A stretch of DNA of 64,000 bases, taken from positions 62,001 through 126,000 of the forward strand of contig CALNHX010003546.1 of assembly GCA_940337035.1 (NCBI GenBank). The letters run 5' to 3'. This DNA is from Agriotes lineatus. Its lineage: Eukaryota; Arthropoda; Insecta; Coleoptera; Elateridae. Made by a program: the position numbers and the translations under genes. Shown here one piece after another: positions 11,458-22,415 of the stretch. The notes beneath the pieces were generated by a model. The model was not told the origin of the DNA and did not search any database. It worked only from the letters and a program-made list of their open reading frames with translations. Each line of letters begins with the position of its first letter. Within the stretch, counting starts at the first letter, position 1.

Positions 11458-11933
11458 TAACAACATACTTACGATCGGCATCGTATCCTGAGTGTCTCCA
11501 GGTTCATTTTTGTTCTTCATAAAATCAAAATAAGGATAGCCAAACCACCTTGATCTGTAGACGTCTTCAGCTCCTACAACAGAGTAAAAATACAAAATAA
11601 ATATTATATAAATATGATTCGGAATTTTGTAATTTGTGTTTCATAATATTTTTGTAAATAACTTAGTGTAAGTGTAAACATACAATAAAAAAATTCTTTA
11701 CCTGTACCTGTAATACGACTTTTTCTTTCTCTGCTCTTCTCTCGCCTATAAGAACCCAACAAGGAATCCATTTTTTTCTTCAGTTCACTAACAGGCCATT
11801 GCATTTCTGCTGAAATATCTCTCCAACAGTCTTCGGGCTGCGTTTTGTTCAAATATTTAGGATCTTTGGGATCCCACATCTTGTATGCACTGTAAAATTG
11901 AATTAGACGAATCGACTGCTCTTGAGTGTTCAT
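9915..11933 (-). pseudogene. Harbinger-2 MADF-type partner gene, three exons, one nonsense codon
   Basis: Exon 1 (11933-11702) begins MNTQEQSIRLIQFYSAY and holds a MADF/SANT-like three-helix region (CWRDISAEMQWPVSELKKK) expected to bind DNA. Exon 2 (11573-11473) reads AEDVYRSRWFGYPYFDF. Exon 3 (10514-9915) is acidic, then basic (PARKKRRNN), then Ser/Thr/Pro-rich with short repeats of TPSPA. All junctions have GT and AG and matching phase. One TAA interrupts exon 3 near 10285, so the protein is truncated unless read through. Exon 3 lies within the transposase intron, and transposase exon 2 lies within this gene's intron 2. Confidence 0.75.
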
Positions 11934-12406
11934 TATGATGAAACTTTTCCGTAACATTTCATTTATTGTTTGGGTACTTAATACAAGTACATTCAGGCCG
12001 GTGCCCCGCCTTTCGGCACTACACCTGCTTTTGCTATAAATTTCTATCCCGAGTTTACATGTTGATGTATTAATTATGATTTATTGCCTAACCTAAATTT
12101 AAACTAACTAAAGCCTATCTGGTAACTTATGCTACACTTAACTTAAATTGGACTCTGTCCGCGTCTGTGTCTCTCGCGGTCGAACTCCCTATCCTAAGTT
12201 TGTCCTAACCCTATCTTATTCTAATTGGTCGTGTCTACCCAACGACGCCGTTGCACTCGCGCACTGCCTTAAAGCTACAACTTAAGCTACCCCTATGTCT
12301 AACTATTCTAATCACCTTCCGGCGACTAAGACGTCCACTATCGCATCGGTACTCGCGCTTTCGGTAAGTCGGCACCCACTCGCGCACACACCCTCTTCAA
12401 ACGCTG

Positions 12407-13873
12407 TTAGTCCCCGTCGTAGTCAATATTGTCTACGACGGAGCGCCTGATCCGCAGCATGCTGGGGCAACTCGGAGACTTTGCATCGTGTTGGGTGTCG
12501 ATCTGTCGTCCTTTGCTAACCTCGTTGGCACGCTTGCACACAGCACAGCACGGCTGCGCCGCCGGACACTCCTTGAACTTGTGACCGCTCGCCGCGCACT
12601 TGCCGCAGATCTGTTCTTTCACTTCGCACGCCTCAGCCCTGTGGACGAAGGCGTAGCACTGGAAGCACTGCACGAGGCTAATGTGGTCCTCCGCCCATAT
12701 TTTTTGCCACGCAAAGTTGACTGGTCTCGCCTGCAGGGCCTTTCGTAGCCCCGGTGCTACCTCTAGCACTACGCTCACCCGGGAATCGCTGCCCTTGCCA
12801 CTGAAGCGGAACCGCTGTCTTACCTCGGACCGGAATCTGTCCTCGCCCCATCGTAGTTCGACCAGGTCCCTATTGTGCTCGATTATAGCGTCGACGACGT
12901 TTTCGCTCGGGCCGATCTCAATTCTCGGGAGAACCATCCTGGGCCGCGCTTTCTTTACGTCCGCGCTCCGGAGTCGGCCCGCCGCGCCTGCCGCGATGGA
13001 CAGCTTTAGGCGCTCCGCGTCAGCCTTTCCCGCGCACTCAACAATCACGGCTCCGTTCCTCGCCCTCGGACCGAGGAGATCGCGATGTTCGCTGTCCTGG
13101 GGTTGACGGCTTCCTTCAGGATCTTCCTCGTGTCCGTGGTCGTTTGTCCTTTCTCGTTTGGTGCGACACTGATGGCGTAGTTGGCCGGCTTCCTGCTGGT
13201 GGACACCGCGCTGGCGTACGTGGCCTGTCCTGTTCGCGCTGGGGGAACCGCGCCGGCTTCCGTCTCTAGGCGAAATATTTTGCTGTCCCTGTCCTTGAGG
13301 TCTCGATCCTTGGTTGCGAGCTCGTGCCTCAGCTCACGCATGACGCCGACAACCTGGAGAAGACTCGCGTAACTCGTCGGCTGCGTCCCTCACCTTCTTT
13401 CTGTCCTCGGCTAGGATCCTGTTCTTCCCTTTGACAGGAATCAGCTCCTTGATGCAGTCGAAGCCCGTCTTTGCCAGCTGCAGCAGTCTCTCCTCGGGTG
13501 TGTCACCTTCTGCCTGCAGGTAGCGACTAACCTCGGGGGTGTCCGCCTCCTTCGCGCCTCGAGCGTCTCCTTCCTCCTTGCTCGCGCTCTCCTCACCCTC
13601 GCTGTCCGTGTCCCTCTCAGTCAGCATGTCGACATCACTGTAGGCCGCGCTGCCGCCAGCACGCCTGTCGCGGTGTGGACTCGCCTTCTTCCGCTCGCTG
13701 TTCCTGCGCGTCTTCTGCGGCCGGCCCGGGCCCGATAGCGGAAAGCCGGGCGGTGGCCCCATAGGAGGGTTGGGGCCCAAGCCCCACGGATCTCTGTGCG
13801 CCAGGGTGCCGGTAGGTGGCACTAACTTCGATGCTCCTCGCCTTCTTCTAGTAGGTAGGGGCGGTTGCACCAA
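12407..13873 (-). pseudogene. LINE ORF1 (gag-like, zinc-knuckle protein), three frames
   Basis: ORF1 proteins coat the retrotransposon RNA. The first segment (13873-13334) is Pro/Arg-rich, then acidic. The second (13341-13045) has a charged helix (RELRHELATKDRDLKDRD). The third (13048-12407) has the conserved core (VIIEHNRD-like region) and C-terminal zinc knuckles: CX2CX4HX4C at CFQCYAFVHRAEAC, again at CGKCAASGHKFKEC, then a third Cys/His cluster. The two joins need frame changes near 13350 and 13045, so the gene is broken. Its GC content is far above that of its surroundings. Confidence 0.8.
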
Positions 13874-13984
13874 TAATACATTAATCCATTAATGCGCAGT
13901 AGTTAGGGCGATGGCTTCACTGTTAATCCATTAATAAGTAGTAGGTAGGGAGCAACCTCCGCCACCTTCTGCGCTCCTGCTACT

Positions 13985-16220
13985 CAGAATCGCGTCATAT
14001 AAATGTCCAATTGATATATAACACAAATAATTATGGCGGTGCAAGACTGCGTATCTGAATGTTTTAAAACTCGTGGAAATATTGTGAATAATGCTTTGGT
14101 AAGTCATTTAAATTTTTCCAACTCGGCAACTTATTCGTAATTGTTTTTAGGATGACGTCAAAAGTACCCGGGACTTCGTTGTTTCTAGATCACGCCACGT
14201 CTAGCATATGTTTTTCAAAGCGTCGCTCTCGCCAAATCTTCGCAATTTACCCAAGCGACGCTATTTTTGAGAAAACCTAAGCAAATTGCCCCAGGGAGAC
14301 ACGCTGGCCTCCTTCGAGAAGGTTTGATGTTGTATTCTAATGCGTTTTCCTACTCTGAATGCAAAAATTACAGCTCATTTCCTACCTGGAAACTTTTGTC
14401 GATGCTGTTGGTGGAGCCGCTGTTGATATTTCAGCCTGTGGGGGTTTCTCTCGTCACTGCAAAAGGTGGTCAGGACGTTCCTGCAGGCTCGTACTATGCC
14501 CTGGGCTGTTGTCTTCTGCTCCCCGATGAATTATTAGCTCGTAGATGGGGCTCGAAATTATGACGTGCTCACAGCCGAACACCTTCGAAGATCGGATGGA
14601 GAATTTTTGTAAATTTTGTTGCTGTAAACAGCTACAAACACTGGTACACAAACTTGGGACTTCAGGAATAAAACTCAACACTTTTTGACTGGTAAAATGC
14701 TCATTTAATATTAAAAATTCGTAGTTAAAAGTGGAGCGAATTTCTTACAAACAACAAATTAATTTAATCTCAATTGTTGTCCTTGTTTTCTAAACAAATT
14801 AGCATCACGTTGCCATGGATATTTGAATTGTTTTTTGTTTAAGGAAATTAGTTTTGATTATTAACAGTTACAATTGGAAGAAAATTTAATACTTAAAACT
14901 AAAATTAACATTTTTTAAATCTATGTTATTGTCTTTTAATCTTATAATTTAAAATTGTTTCTTTGCGTTGCACTCACAAACATTATTTTAAAAGTCACTG
15001 CTTTGCTCTGTTGCACTTTGCTTTTAAATGCACTAATTATTGAGTTCAGCACTTTTATGTCTCTCGCCACAGTCTGTTGCCAATATTTATCAATTGCGCT
15101 CTTGCAAATTCTTTCTATTCTGCTTCATATCGGTTTACCTTTCTGCTATGCTCACAATTTTTACCATCTTATGCTTTGACTTAATAAGCTTACGCTCTGT
15201 TTAAGTTGCAGCCAACAAACTATTTGTGTTAAATAAATTTTATGCAGTTTGGCTTTGCATGTGCACTAACCTTTTATTTTCAATTATTAATTCCCGAGCC
15301 AATTCAAAACCCCCTGAACATGCCTTGTCTTACCGTGCCTTTCTTTACTAATTATCGGTTCTCGCATCTGATTATCAATGCATTTATGATTTTACTGTTG
15401 TTTAACATTGCAGTTATATAAAATACCTCAACTCTGTGCTTATTTGAATCAGTCGATTATCCTGCACTGCAGTCAGAGCTAAGTCGTGGGCTTAATACCA
15501 TTACAATATATTGCTATGATATAAAACATGATAAAAAGAATACATTCTTTAAAAAGGTTGAATCAATTTTAGAACTGGCCAAGATTGGTATAATAATTTT
15601 AAAATATGCAAGTCGTTTGAATTGTCAAAAATCAATTATTGTTCATATGAGATGCACTGCAGAATGTTATAAAGTATTGGAATATAACTCAATTTTATAA
15701 ATGCAATGGTTATTTAAGTTTCTGGAAAGTGTATAAATAGTTATAACCTAAAAAATGATTTATGTCAACACATTTAACTAATTTGATTTATTTAAATAAT
15801 TAATAAGATTTTTCAAAGAGAGTGCTGAGATAAGTAAAAAGGGGTTGTTTATGTTTGAGATAGAAAGAGGGCGGATATAATAAAAATGAGGAAGATATGT
15901 CAGATTAAATAATTATCCAGAATTAATTGCATAATAGATAAACTCTGGGTATAACATAATTTAAAAGGTGTCAAAAGTGTTTATCAGTGCGTGATAACAT
16001 TGTGGAGAAAATATCAATCAACTAGAAGAACATTGTTACAACAGTAGCAAAATCCGGAACAGTCAAAGGGATATTTCAAGGCTGAAGGATGCAGACGAGA
16101 CACCACGCGGTGGTATGTTCGCGGACGTGTGGCCACCTATGCCCGCGGTATTTGAGCTGAAATTCGCGGCCGCGGCGATTATAGATAAACTCGCGAATTC
16201 CGCGGATTTCGCGGAGCTTC
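13985..16220. other. AT-rich block within the LINE 5' region, origin unknown
   Basis: This block interrupts GC-rich LINE sequence. CTACTCA occurs at both edges (about 13979 and 16227) and could be a 7-bp duplication, but no TIR was found. TATATAAAA near 15417 is followed by TCAGT about 30 bp on, a possible core promoter. At 13850-13960 the LINE side carries about 45-bp imperfect tandem units with TAATCCATTAAT. No long gene was seen. Confidence 0.35.
14033..14204 (+). CDS. Possible two-exon small ORF
   Basis: ATGGCGGTGCAAGAC opens a 22-codon exon (14033-14098). A 52-bp GTAAGT...TTTTTAG intron follows, then an 18-codon exon ending in TAG at 14204, in phase. The 39-residue product (MAVQDCVSECFKTRGN at the start) is not recognised. 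A compact insect-style intron supports a real transcript, possibly the 5' exons of a captured gene, but the length is too short for confidence. Confidence 0.25.
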
Positions 16221-16973
16221 CCTAACTACTCACAAAGATGCTACAAATTTTTTAAGTCCCAAGGGGGCGCAAGGCGCGGCCCCGATGAGCTCCCGGGAGC
16301 TCGCACAGAGGAAGTCGCCGACAAGCAGGGCTGAGCCCCTCGCGTCGGGGCTAACCTCACAAAAACACAACACAAACTAACTAACTCTGGACGCACGACA
16401 CGTCCGTTCTCAATCGCGGCTGAGCTGGAACTACTTTTCCGTAACAGCTACCTAACAAACAACAACACATCTGTAGAATTGCCTCGCGAGCCGAAACCAC
16501 CGTCCACATCGAACGAACAGCGCACACTGAGGCACCTTTGAGCGCGTCCCGTTTACCGACAGCCGACGGCTCGACCCCGAGGCACGCTCAGCCGAGGCAA
16601 AGCGCGCCCGAGGCAGCCCGAGCCACGTCCACACCGACCGAGCATTTGGCTCGCGAGGCTGCCGCGCGAGCCCGTGCGCCCGGTGTGGACGCGGCTAATC
16701 ACTCGCGACTTGAGACGAACTGGTTTTTATCGGCGCAGCGGCGCGCCAAGCCCGTCTAGCTAGCATAGAGCGCGAGCCAAGCGAACGACGCGGGAGGGAG
16801 GGGAGTGGAAGGCGCAGAGCGAAGGCGGTAGATTTGATTATGTTAATTTATGTAAATAAGTTTCATTTTAGAAAAAACCGGAGATATTATTTTGTCCCGG
16901 GAGCTCGGCAGGTTAACCATTATTACCGGAGTCTCCCGTGCATTCTGGGAGGGTTCGGAACCCTATATACAGG

Positions 16974-18242
16974 CTTTTGTCATTACGCAGCCCGGTCCCT
17001 ATAAAATTAGGTGTAATTAGGGCCCTTTAATGGTCCAAACAAGAATTTACGTCTCTTTTCTATCTCTCGCATCAGAATCGTAATTTCGTAGCTAGAATTT
17101 TTTTTAGCGCGTTTTCTCATTTTTTGTTATAATTCTTAAATAATGACAAGAAAATTAAGTGACGTATTTAAATAATATACCGGTATATTTTACTAACATA
17201 TTCAGTTTAGTTATAAAATATTAATTTAACTTTTACCTATACGTTAAATTCAATTAAAATAGACGTTTGCCGCTTCGCGCCGGTTGTACGATATTAGCAA
17301 TAGCCGCAACTTTGCGCGGCACTTGCGATGTGAGTGCGCCGGTAATAAAAATGCAAAAACAAATCGGTCGCAAAGGGCGCGCAAAATGACGCAAGTTCGT
17401 CGCAGCGCAACTTTGCGTCGGCGAATTAAACGGGCCCTTCACGCTACGACATGGCCCACAGGCCAAGACGCACAGTTCCGATCTTAAGGCGGCTTTGGAG
17501 AGCTCATAGATTTCCATAGCGGGTAAGGTAAATTTTCTTTTGCGCCTTGAATTTCATGTCTAGGCAACTTTAGATACACCTCTTTGCCTTCAATGAAAAT
17601 GTCGAAAGCGGATTATATCGCTAAGTACCTTATCTGTTAATCTACTACCTGTGAGGAACCTTCTATTTAAAACCAAGTTAACCCAATACATCCTTACATT
17701 TGTTTTCGAATCACCAAATTAAATAATTTTAACTGACATTTTTTGATGCAATTGATATGTTGTAATCAATAAGTTGGGGACTAATATAATTAACTATTTA
17801 TAGACAGAATTCTTATGCTTTTCGCATAGGTAATTAGTAGCCGAATTTGAAAACATCAATTACTATTATAAATGAGAGATTGCTGCTACGCTAATGATCC
17901 TTATCTGTATTTAGTATCAGCTACGGAATTTCGCCCTTTGTTTGTACAGGTACGTATGCCAATTTAACCTGGTTATGACCAAGCAAGTAAACGGTATAAG
18001 GCGATCTTGCATTTTGAAATAACGATGACCCTAAAGTTTGCAGAATCAACTATTGTAATTTATTTCGCAAAGTGGAAAATGGAGCATACATATCTTTCGC
18101 ATAAATACCTAATTTTTAACAAAATACGTTCAAACCATGAAAGCTTACATAGCTATATTTTTATAGTTTAAGTTCTATCAATCTATCCAAAACAAACTGC
18201 AAATACATTGATATACTTGACGTTTTTTTATGATGATTTATA
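16974..18242. other. Unassigned, with a GC-rich repeat block at 17260-17470
   Basis: The block at 17260-17470 contains inverted pieces around GCAACTTTGCG (about 17309 and 17408) and looks like a small TIR element. A 22-bp motif at 17428-17449 recurs inverted at 29420. The rest is AT-rich with no gene recognised. Confidence 0.4.
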
Positions 18243-18578
18243 GTGACACCAGGTATATTACAAAAAATAAAAGTGATTGATAGTAGTAATCAAATTACAG
18301 GAAAAAAGATAAACTTTTCGTTAAAGAATTCCTACGAATGTAGATGTAAAGCTGCAGCTATATCTTATAATACTAAAGGCAATTTTTTATGTCAAATTGA
18401 AACATCTATAGTCAGCGAAGCTCCTGGATATTTTACTAAACAACTTTTTACGCCACGTCAAAAACAATATACTGTAAAATTGAACAGCAAACGTAAAGTA
18501 CCTATAATGGATTATATGAGTAATAAATGTACAGTTAAAAAACCTCAAATAATTATGTATTTTAGGGAAATCTTTTAA
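18243..18578 (+). CDS. Hypothetical ORF, possibly one exon
   Basis: A 111-codon open frame follows a TTTATAG that could be an acceptor. Its start as drawn is not convincing because no ATG begins it in a good context. The product is Lys-rich with four cysteines (CRCKAAAI, FLCQIE, NKCTVKK) and shows no motif I know. It may be a fragment of an unrecognised repeat. No neighbouring exon was found. Confidence 0.25.
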   Translation: MTPGILQKIKVIDSSNQITGKKINFSLKNSYECRCKAAAISYNTKGNFLCQIETSIVSEAPGYFTKQLFTPRQKQYTVKLNSKRKVPIMDYMSNKCTVKKPQIIMYFREIF

Positions 18579-19627
18579 AAGGCGATTCTGAAACTTATGA
18601 AAAAAATCTGTAAAAGGCTTTACCCAGAACTTACCTCATTGACATTGTGACACTAAATAATTTGAAAAATCAAATTAAGTTAGTAGTAAAAATTAGGGAT
18701 GTCGTACCCGGTCTAAAATTAAACCCGGGTACCCAAAAGCAGTACCCGGGTAAACCCGAGTACCCGAAATATATAACAAAAAATTTAGTGTATATCTGAA
18801 CATCTGAGGTAACTACTATTTCATTCTTTTACGGCGCGAGTTTTAAGGTGTACTAAATTAAAATAGTAGCTACTCACCAATTCAAATTGCAAGTCGTCTG
18901 TTATTAGTAAATATTTTCACACTTCCAATTGCTATCAAATTCAAGTAGTACGTGACTTTTTGTGCGAAATTGGTAGCAGCATCAACATCACACAGAGGAT
19001 GTTTTTTTTTACTTCACCCATACTGACGCGAATTAATGGTAGGTACTATTGACGGGTTGAATATTTCCGTGAAGCGAATTTATTGCCTTATATGAAACAA
19101 GAAACAACATTATGTGGTATGGATGGGGTGATTCTTGTTATTACTGCATGGTTATGTTTTTCCACAACTTATTCCTATTGTCTTTAAGTTTTAATTTAAA
19201 TAAATCCTGCAGCAGAGCGGAGCATCTGTCGCCGTGGGTTATGGTGTGACAGCTGCTGCTGTGGCGTGTGCTATTAGCTCGGGTGTTATATACAGAATTT
19301 GAACGGCACCTTCGAATTTTTTCAGCATTTCCTTGCACCACTTGACGCGTGCCGACATGCCGATCTGATAATAGTAATTTTTGTATTAAGTGCGCGAAAT
19401 TAGTGTTTTTTTATGGAGCGTGAGAATGTCAATTTTCAAAACACGAATTTTGCCACGAAATACAAACAACGTTTTTTCTACAGCCGTCAGAATAACAGAT
19501 TCTCTGCAACAAAATCATACGTATATAGCAAATAAGTAGAGTAATATTATTATGTACGTAACGTTTTATATGTGTTGTAACTAAGGAAATGGTGTTTGTA
19601 ATAATAAATTTAAAATCTAGTGCGTAA
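18579..19627. other. Unassigned, with a TACCCGGGTA-rich patch
   Basis: At 18705-18770 a patch repeats ACCCGGGTA/TACCCGAGTA about five times, like the start of a hAT end, but no partner was found. No gene was recognised. Confidence 0.35.
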
Positions 19628-20052
19628 TAGTTATTTACTATACAAGTGGGATAACAGCATCATTAATATACGTGTGTGTAAGTTACAAAATTTTATCTAC
19701 TCTAGTGGGATAAGTAACTCATTACGTCACTCATTTGACACTATTTCAGTTACGTAATGAAGCTCATTATACAACTCAGTTGCGTAATGGTTTCATTACC
19801 CAGCTGAGTTGTGTAATGGCTTCATTACGTAACTGAAATAGTGTCAAATGAATGACATAATGACATTTGCCTACTAAAATATTTTTGAAAATGACAGATC
19901 TGACATTTCTCTTAATGCACTTTCTCAATTTTAGGCAGTCGTAGATAAAATTTTTTACAATACATGTGTGATAATGCATCATTAATATACTTGTGTGCTT
20001 ACATACACGTATATTAATGATGCTGTTATCCCACTTGTATAGTAAATAACTT
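19628..20052. repeat. Nested fold-back repeat
   Basis: The outer arms (about 19628-19682 and 19998-20052) share GTTATTTACTATACAAGTGG in opposite orientation. The inner arms (about 19706-19783 and 19788-19862) share ACACTATTTCAGTTACGTAA in opposite orientation around a spacer of a few bases. The structure codes for nothing and resembles a fold-back or MITE. Confidence 0.75.
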
Positions 20053-20135
20053 ATTTCCGATCTAGTGTGTGAAACGCAATTTCACGTACGCTTATTGAAA
20101 CGTTAATGTCACTTTTATGTGTCAGTAGTAGAAAA

Positions 20136-20381
20136 AATCATTTCACGCACAGCATCGATATTTTTCGCGACAACAGAGGTGGATGAACGACCTTCGCGAA
20201 GATAGTCATCAAACGTTGGTCTTCCACGCTTGAATTCTGCGAACCATTTGTAAACCGTAGTTTTGGATGGTGTTTCATCCCCAAATAACGAACTAAGTTT
20301 TTCTACACATTACTGCTGTGTTAAACCGTATCGACATTCATAAAAGATCATCACTCGAAGATCACGATTCGAAATTTCCAT
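20136..20381 (-). pseudogene. mariner transposase, N-terminal fragment
   Basis: Starting MEISNRDLRVMIFYECRYGL, this shows the paired-type helix-turn-helix of mariner transposases, with TVYKWFAEFKRGRPTFDD and a following linker. A TAA replaces a codon after LTQQ. The catalytic domain is absent, so only the DNA-binding N-terminus remains. Confidence 0.7.
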
Positions 20382-21024
20382 TTTTCACACAATTAGTATT
20401 CTGTCAAATTCTGTTGAAACGAAACTGCTCGGTTTGAAATCGAACTGTCAACTGAATTATAGATTAATAACGTCAAATTTTACGAATATGACAATTGCAG
20501 GACGCTGGCAATGCAAGGAGTACTCGATTCCGCTAACTTTAGCAGTGTACCTCGTATAGTAGTGTAAAAAATAATATATGAACCACTGTTGAGAAGACTA
20601 TTATATCCTTGCACTTGTTTTGGTTAATTGGATTTTGATCATCATTGAATATCTTGGAGGTGCAACTCTTCTAGGATAAGCTCTAAACAGTTAGAACAAA
20701 CTACATGTAAATCTATAATTTAATTATTGTTTTAATGAATTTAGAAATGGAAGCTGAGTAATTATTTAAAAATAACTAATGTATTGCTTTTTATTGGTAA
20801 TTTCACTAAGTCAACACCCTTTGTTACAATTTTGAAAACCTAAGCCATTCACAAAAACAAAAAAAGATTAATTCTGTCTTAGCTGACAATTTCCGTAAAT
20901 TTCTTCTACTAATAAAATAATAAGTTTCTGGTCAACAAATGTATTACAATGTTGTTTAAAAATAAAATAAAAGTTTTCGATACACTATTACAGAAGATAA
21001 TTAATTTTGTCATTGTAATTATAC

Positions 21025-21715
21025 CGATACAAATGAATTACACAAAAACAAAAATAATGAGCATGGACAATACACAGATATCTGTAGACAACCAAAATAT
21101 AGAAAATGTCGCTGATTACAACTACCTAGGACACACTGTAACACTCCGAAAGGAAAATAAATATGAAGAAATTACAAGACGAGTAAGACTTTCATGGGCA
21201 GCATTCGGTAAATTGTCACACATACTCAGGAACAACACCATTCCTATCAATTTGAAACGTAAGGTCTTCGATGCATGCATTTTACCGATAGCTACGTATG
21301 GACTCGAAACAGTTGCCCTAATGATGAAAAATGCCACTAAATTAAGAGTGATGCAGAGGGCTATGGAAAGAGCAATGCTCGGTGTCTCGTTAAGGGACAG
21401 AATCAAGAACGAGGACATTAGAAGGCGAACACAAATAACCGACATAATCGAGAGAGTAGCCGAACTGAAATGGCAATGGGCGGGACATATTGCAAGACAC
21501 AAAGATAACCGCTGGACGACAAAAGTCGCATATTGGCGTCCAAGAGAAACCAAGAGGAGCAGAGGCAGACCACATCTACGATGGGTAGATGATATAAAAC
21601 AAATTGCTGGTAACAGTTGGCATCAGAAGGCTCAGGATAGGTATGAATGGAAAATATTGGGAAAGGCCTATGTCCAGGAGTGGACGAATAGAGGCTGAAA
21701 AAGAAGAAGAAGAAG
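21025..21715 (+). pseudogene. RTE-like LINE, 3' fragment of the reverse-transcriptase ORF
   Basis: The frame reads a C-terminal LINE region: YNYLGHTVTL, ILPIATYGLET, RVMQRAMERAMLGVSLRDR, WQWAGHIARHKDNRWT and SRGRPHLRWVDDI. It ends at 21698 and is followed at once by a GAA-repeat tail (21702-21716), typical of RTE-type ends. The 5' part, including the RT active site, is lost by 5' truncation, so the ATG at 20949 is not a real start. Confidence 0.75.
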
Positions 21716-21719
21716 AATT

Positions 21720-22415
21720 ATACCGAACTGTTACTCAAATTATTATTTTTGCATAAACTAATCCCGCTCAGTTGTATATCAGGTAAAGTTAATGACCTGT
21801 CAATCACTTATAATCCTCAGGTAGTCAAGTTAGAGATTGTCATTTGGGTTGCCTGAATTTCGAATATATCCTCGAAACCTCCTCCATGTGAAATACTGAA
21901 TCGACGATTTTGTATAGTTTTTTCACGATTCCAATTGTAAATAATTATTTAATAAAAATCCCTCTCGACAAATTATTCTAAATTGCATTAACATTTTTTA
22001 CTTCGAGACAAAATTTTCAATTTGTTGGCGTAATTTTGTTATATCAACAAAACGTTAAAAAGTAATTAATCTAAATATACGGTTATCTAATAACTATAGG
22101 AAAAAAATCATCTGGAAGTACCAATTATATTGCAATTACCAACATACTAAAGCAAAGAGAAATTTACTAAATTAATTCCTATTTTTGTAATCGTGAGCAA
22201 TAGTTTATCAATTTTGTGCTCTGATTCTCACAGCTCGCCGCGTCTGTCCTAAGAAGCCTTAAGACAAAACTGATCGCGCTCTTTTCACCCTTCATGTTCA
22301 TATTTTACAAAGGAAAACTTCGTCAGTCTCTCGACGATATCGAAAGAGAAAAGTTCGTAGGTGCAGTGTAGCTGGTCCTAATTATTAATATTTTTACCAA
22401 AAGTAGGAAAGAAAT
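21720..22415. other. Unassigned; probably the left flank or end of Harbinger-3
   Basis: AT-rich, with no gene recognised. A GC-richer patch at 22225-22275 may mark the Harbinger-3 terminus, but no paired end could be found. Confidence 0.3.

Larger units (their letters stand above)
11957..16432 (-). mobile_element. Non-LTR retrotransposon with ORF1 only, inside Harbinger-2
   Basis: A perfect 14-bp duplication, ACTTTTCCGTAACA, flanks the insertion (11943-11956 and 16433-16446). The minus-strand 3' end is a short AATAAATGAAA tail, and the 5' end is GC-rich. ORF1 is followed by only about 450 bp of 3' region, with no endonuclease or reverse transcriptase. About 2.2 kb of unlike sequence (about 13985-16220) separates the 5' leader from ORF1 and may be a further insertion. 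The zinc knuckles suggest the R1/Jockey side of the LINE tree. Confidence 0.75.
9274..16696. mobile_element. Harbinger-2 transposon, interrupted by a LINE
   Basis: The GC-rich ends are inverted copies: AGCCGCGTCCACACCGGG at 9274 and its complement ending at 16696, continuing for about 38 bp. AAT flanks both sides (9271-9273 and 16697-16699), a 3-bp duplication that fits Harbinger. Without the 4.48-kb LINE the element is about 2.9 kb and carries a complete transposase and its antisense partner. High GC at both ends contrasts with the AT-rich interior. Confidence 0.85.
7580..16965. mobile_element. hAT-1 transposon, split by Harbinger-2
   Basis: The left end reads TAGGGTTGCCAACTCTCG. The right end, read inward, gives TAGGGTTCCGAACCCTCC, a 14/18 match. 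The flanks are AATACAGG (7572-7579) and TATACAGG (16966-16973), an 8-bp duplication with one mismatch. Without the Harbinger-2 insert the element is about 2.0 kb. Its transposase gene reads leftwards, and Harbinger-2 landed in the 5' leader. Confidence 0.75.

Noticed and set aside
12488..13106. Two plus-strand open frames
   Set aside because: They are opposite-strand shadows of the GC-rich LINE ORF1.
14955..15179. 74-codon Leu-rich frame resembling membrane helices
   Set aside because: No homology recognised, AT-rich context, no supporting signals.
20949..21024. Apparent start of the LINE ORF
   Set aside because: LINE similarity begins only at about 21025; the upstream residues are flanking sequence read in frame.
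21122..21575. Two minus-strand open frames
   Set aside because: Shadows of the RTE-like LINE coding sequence on the other strand.
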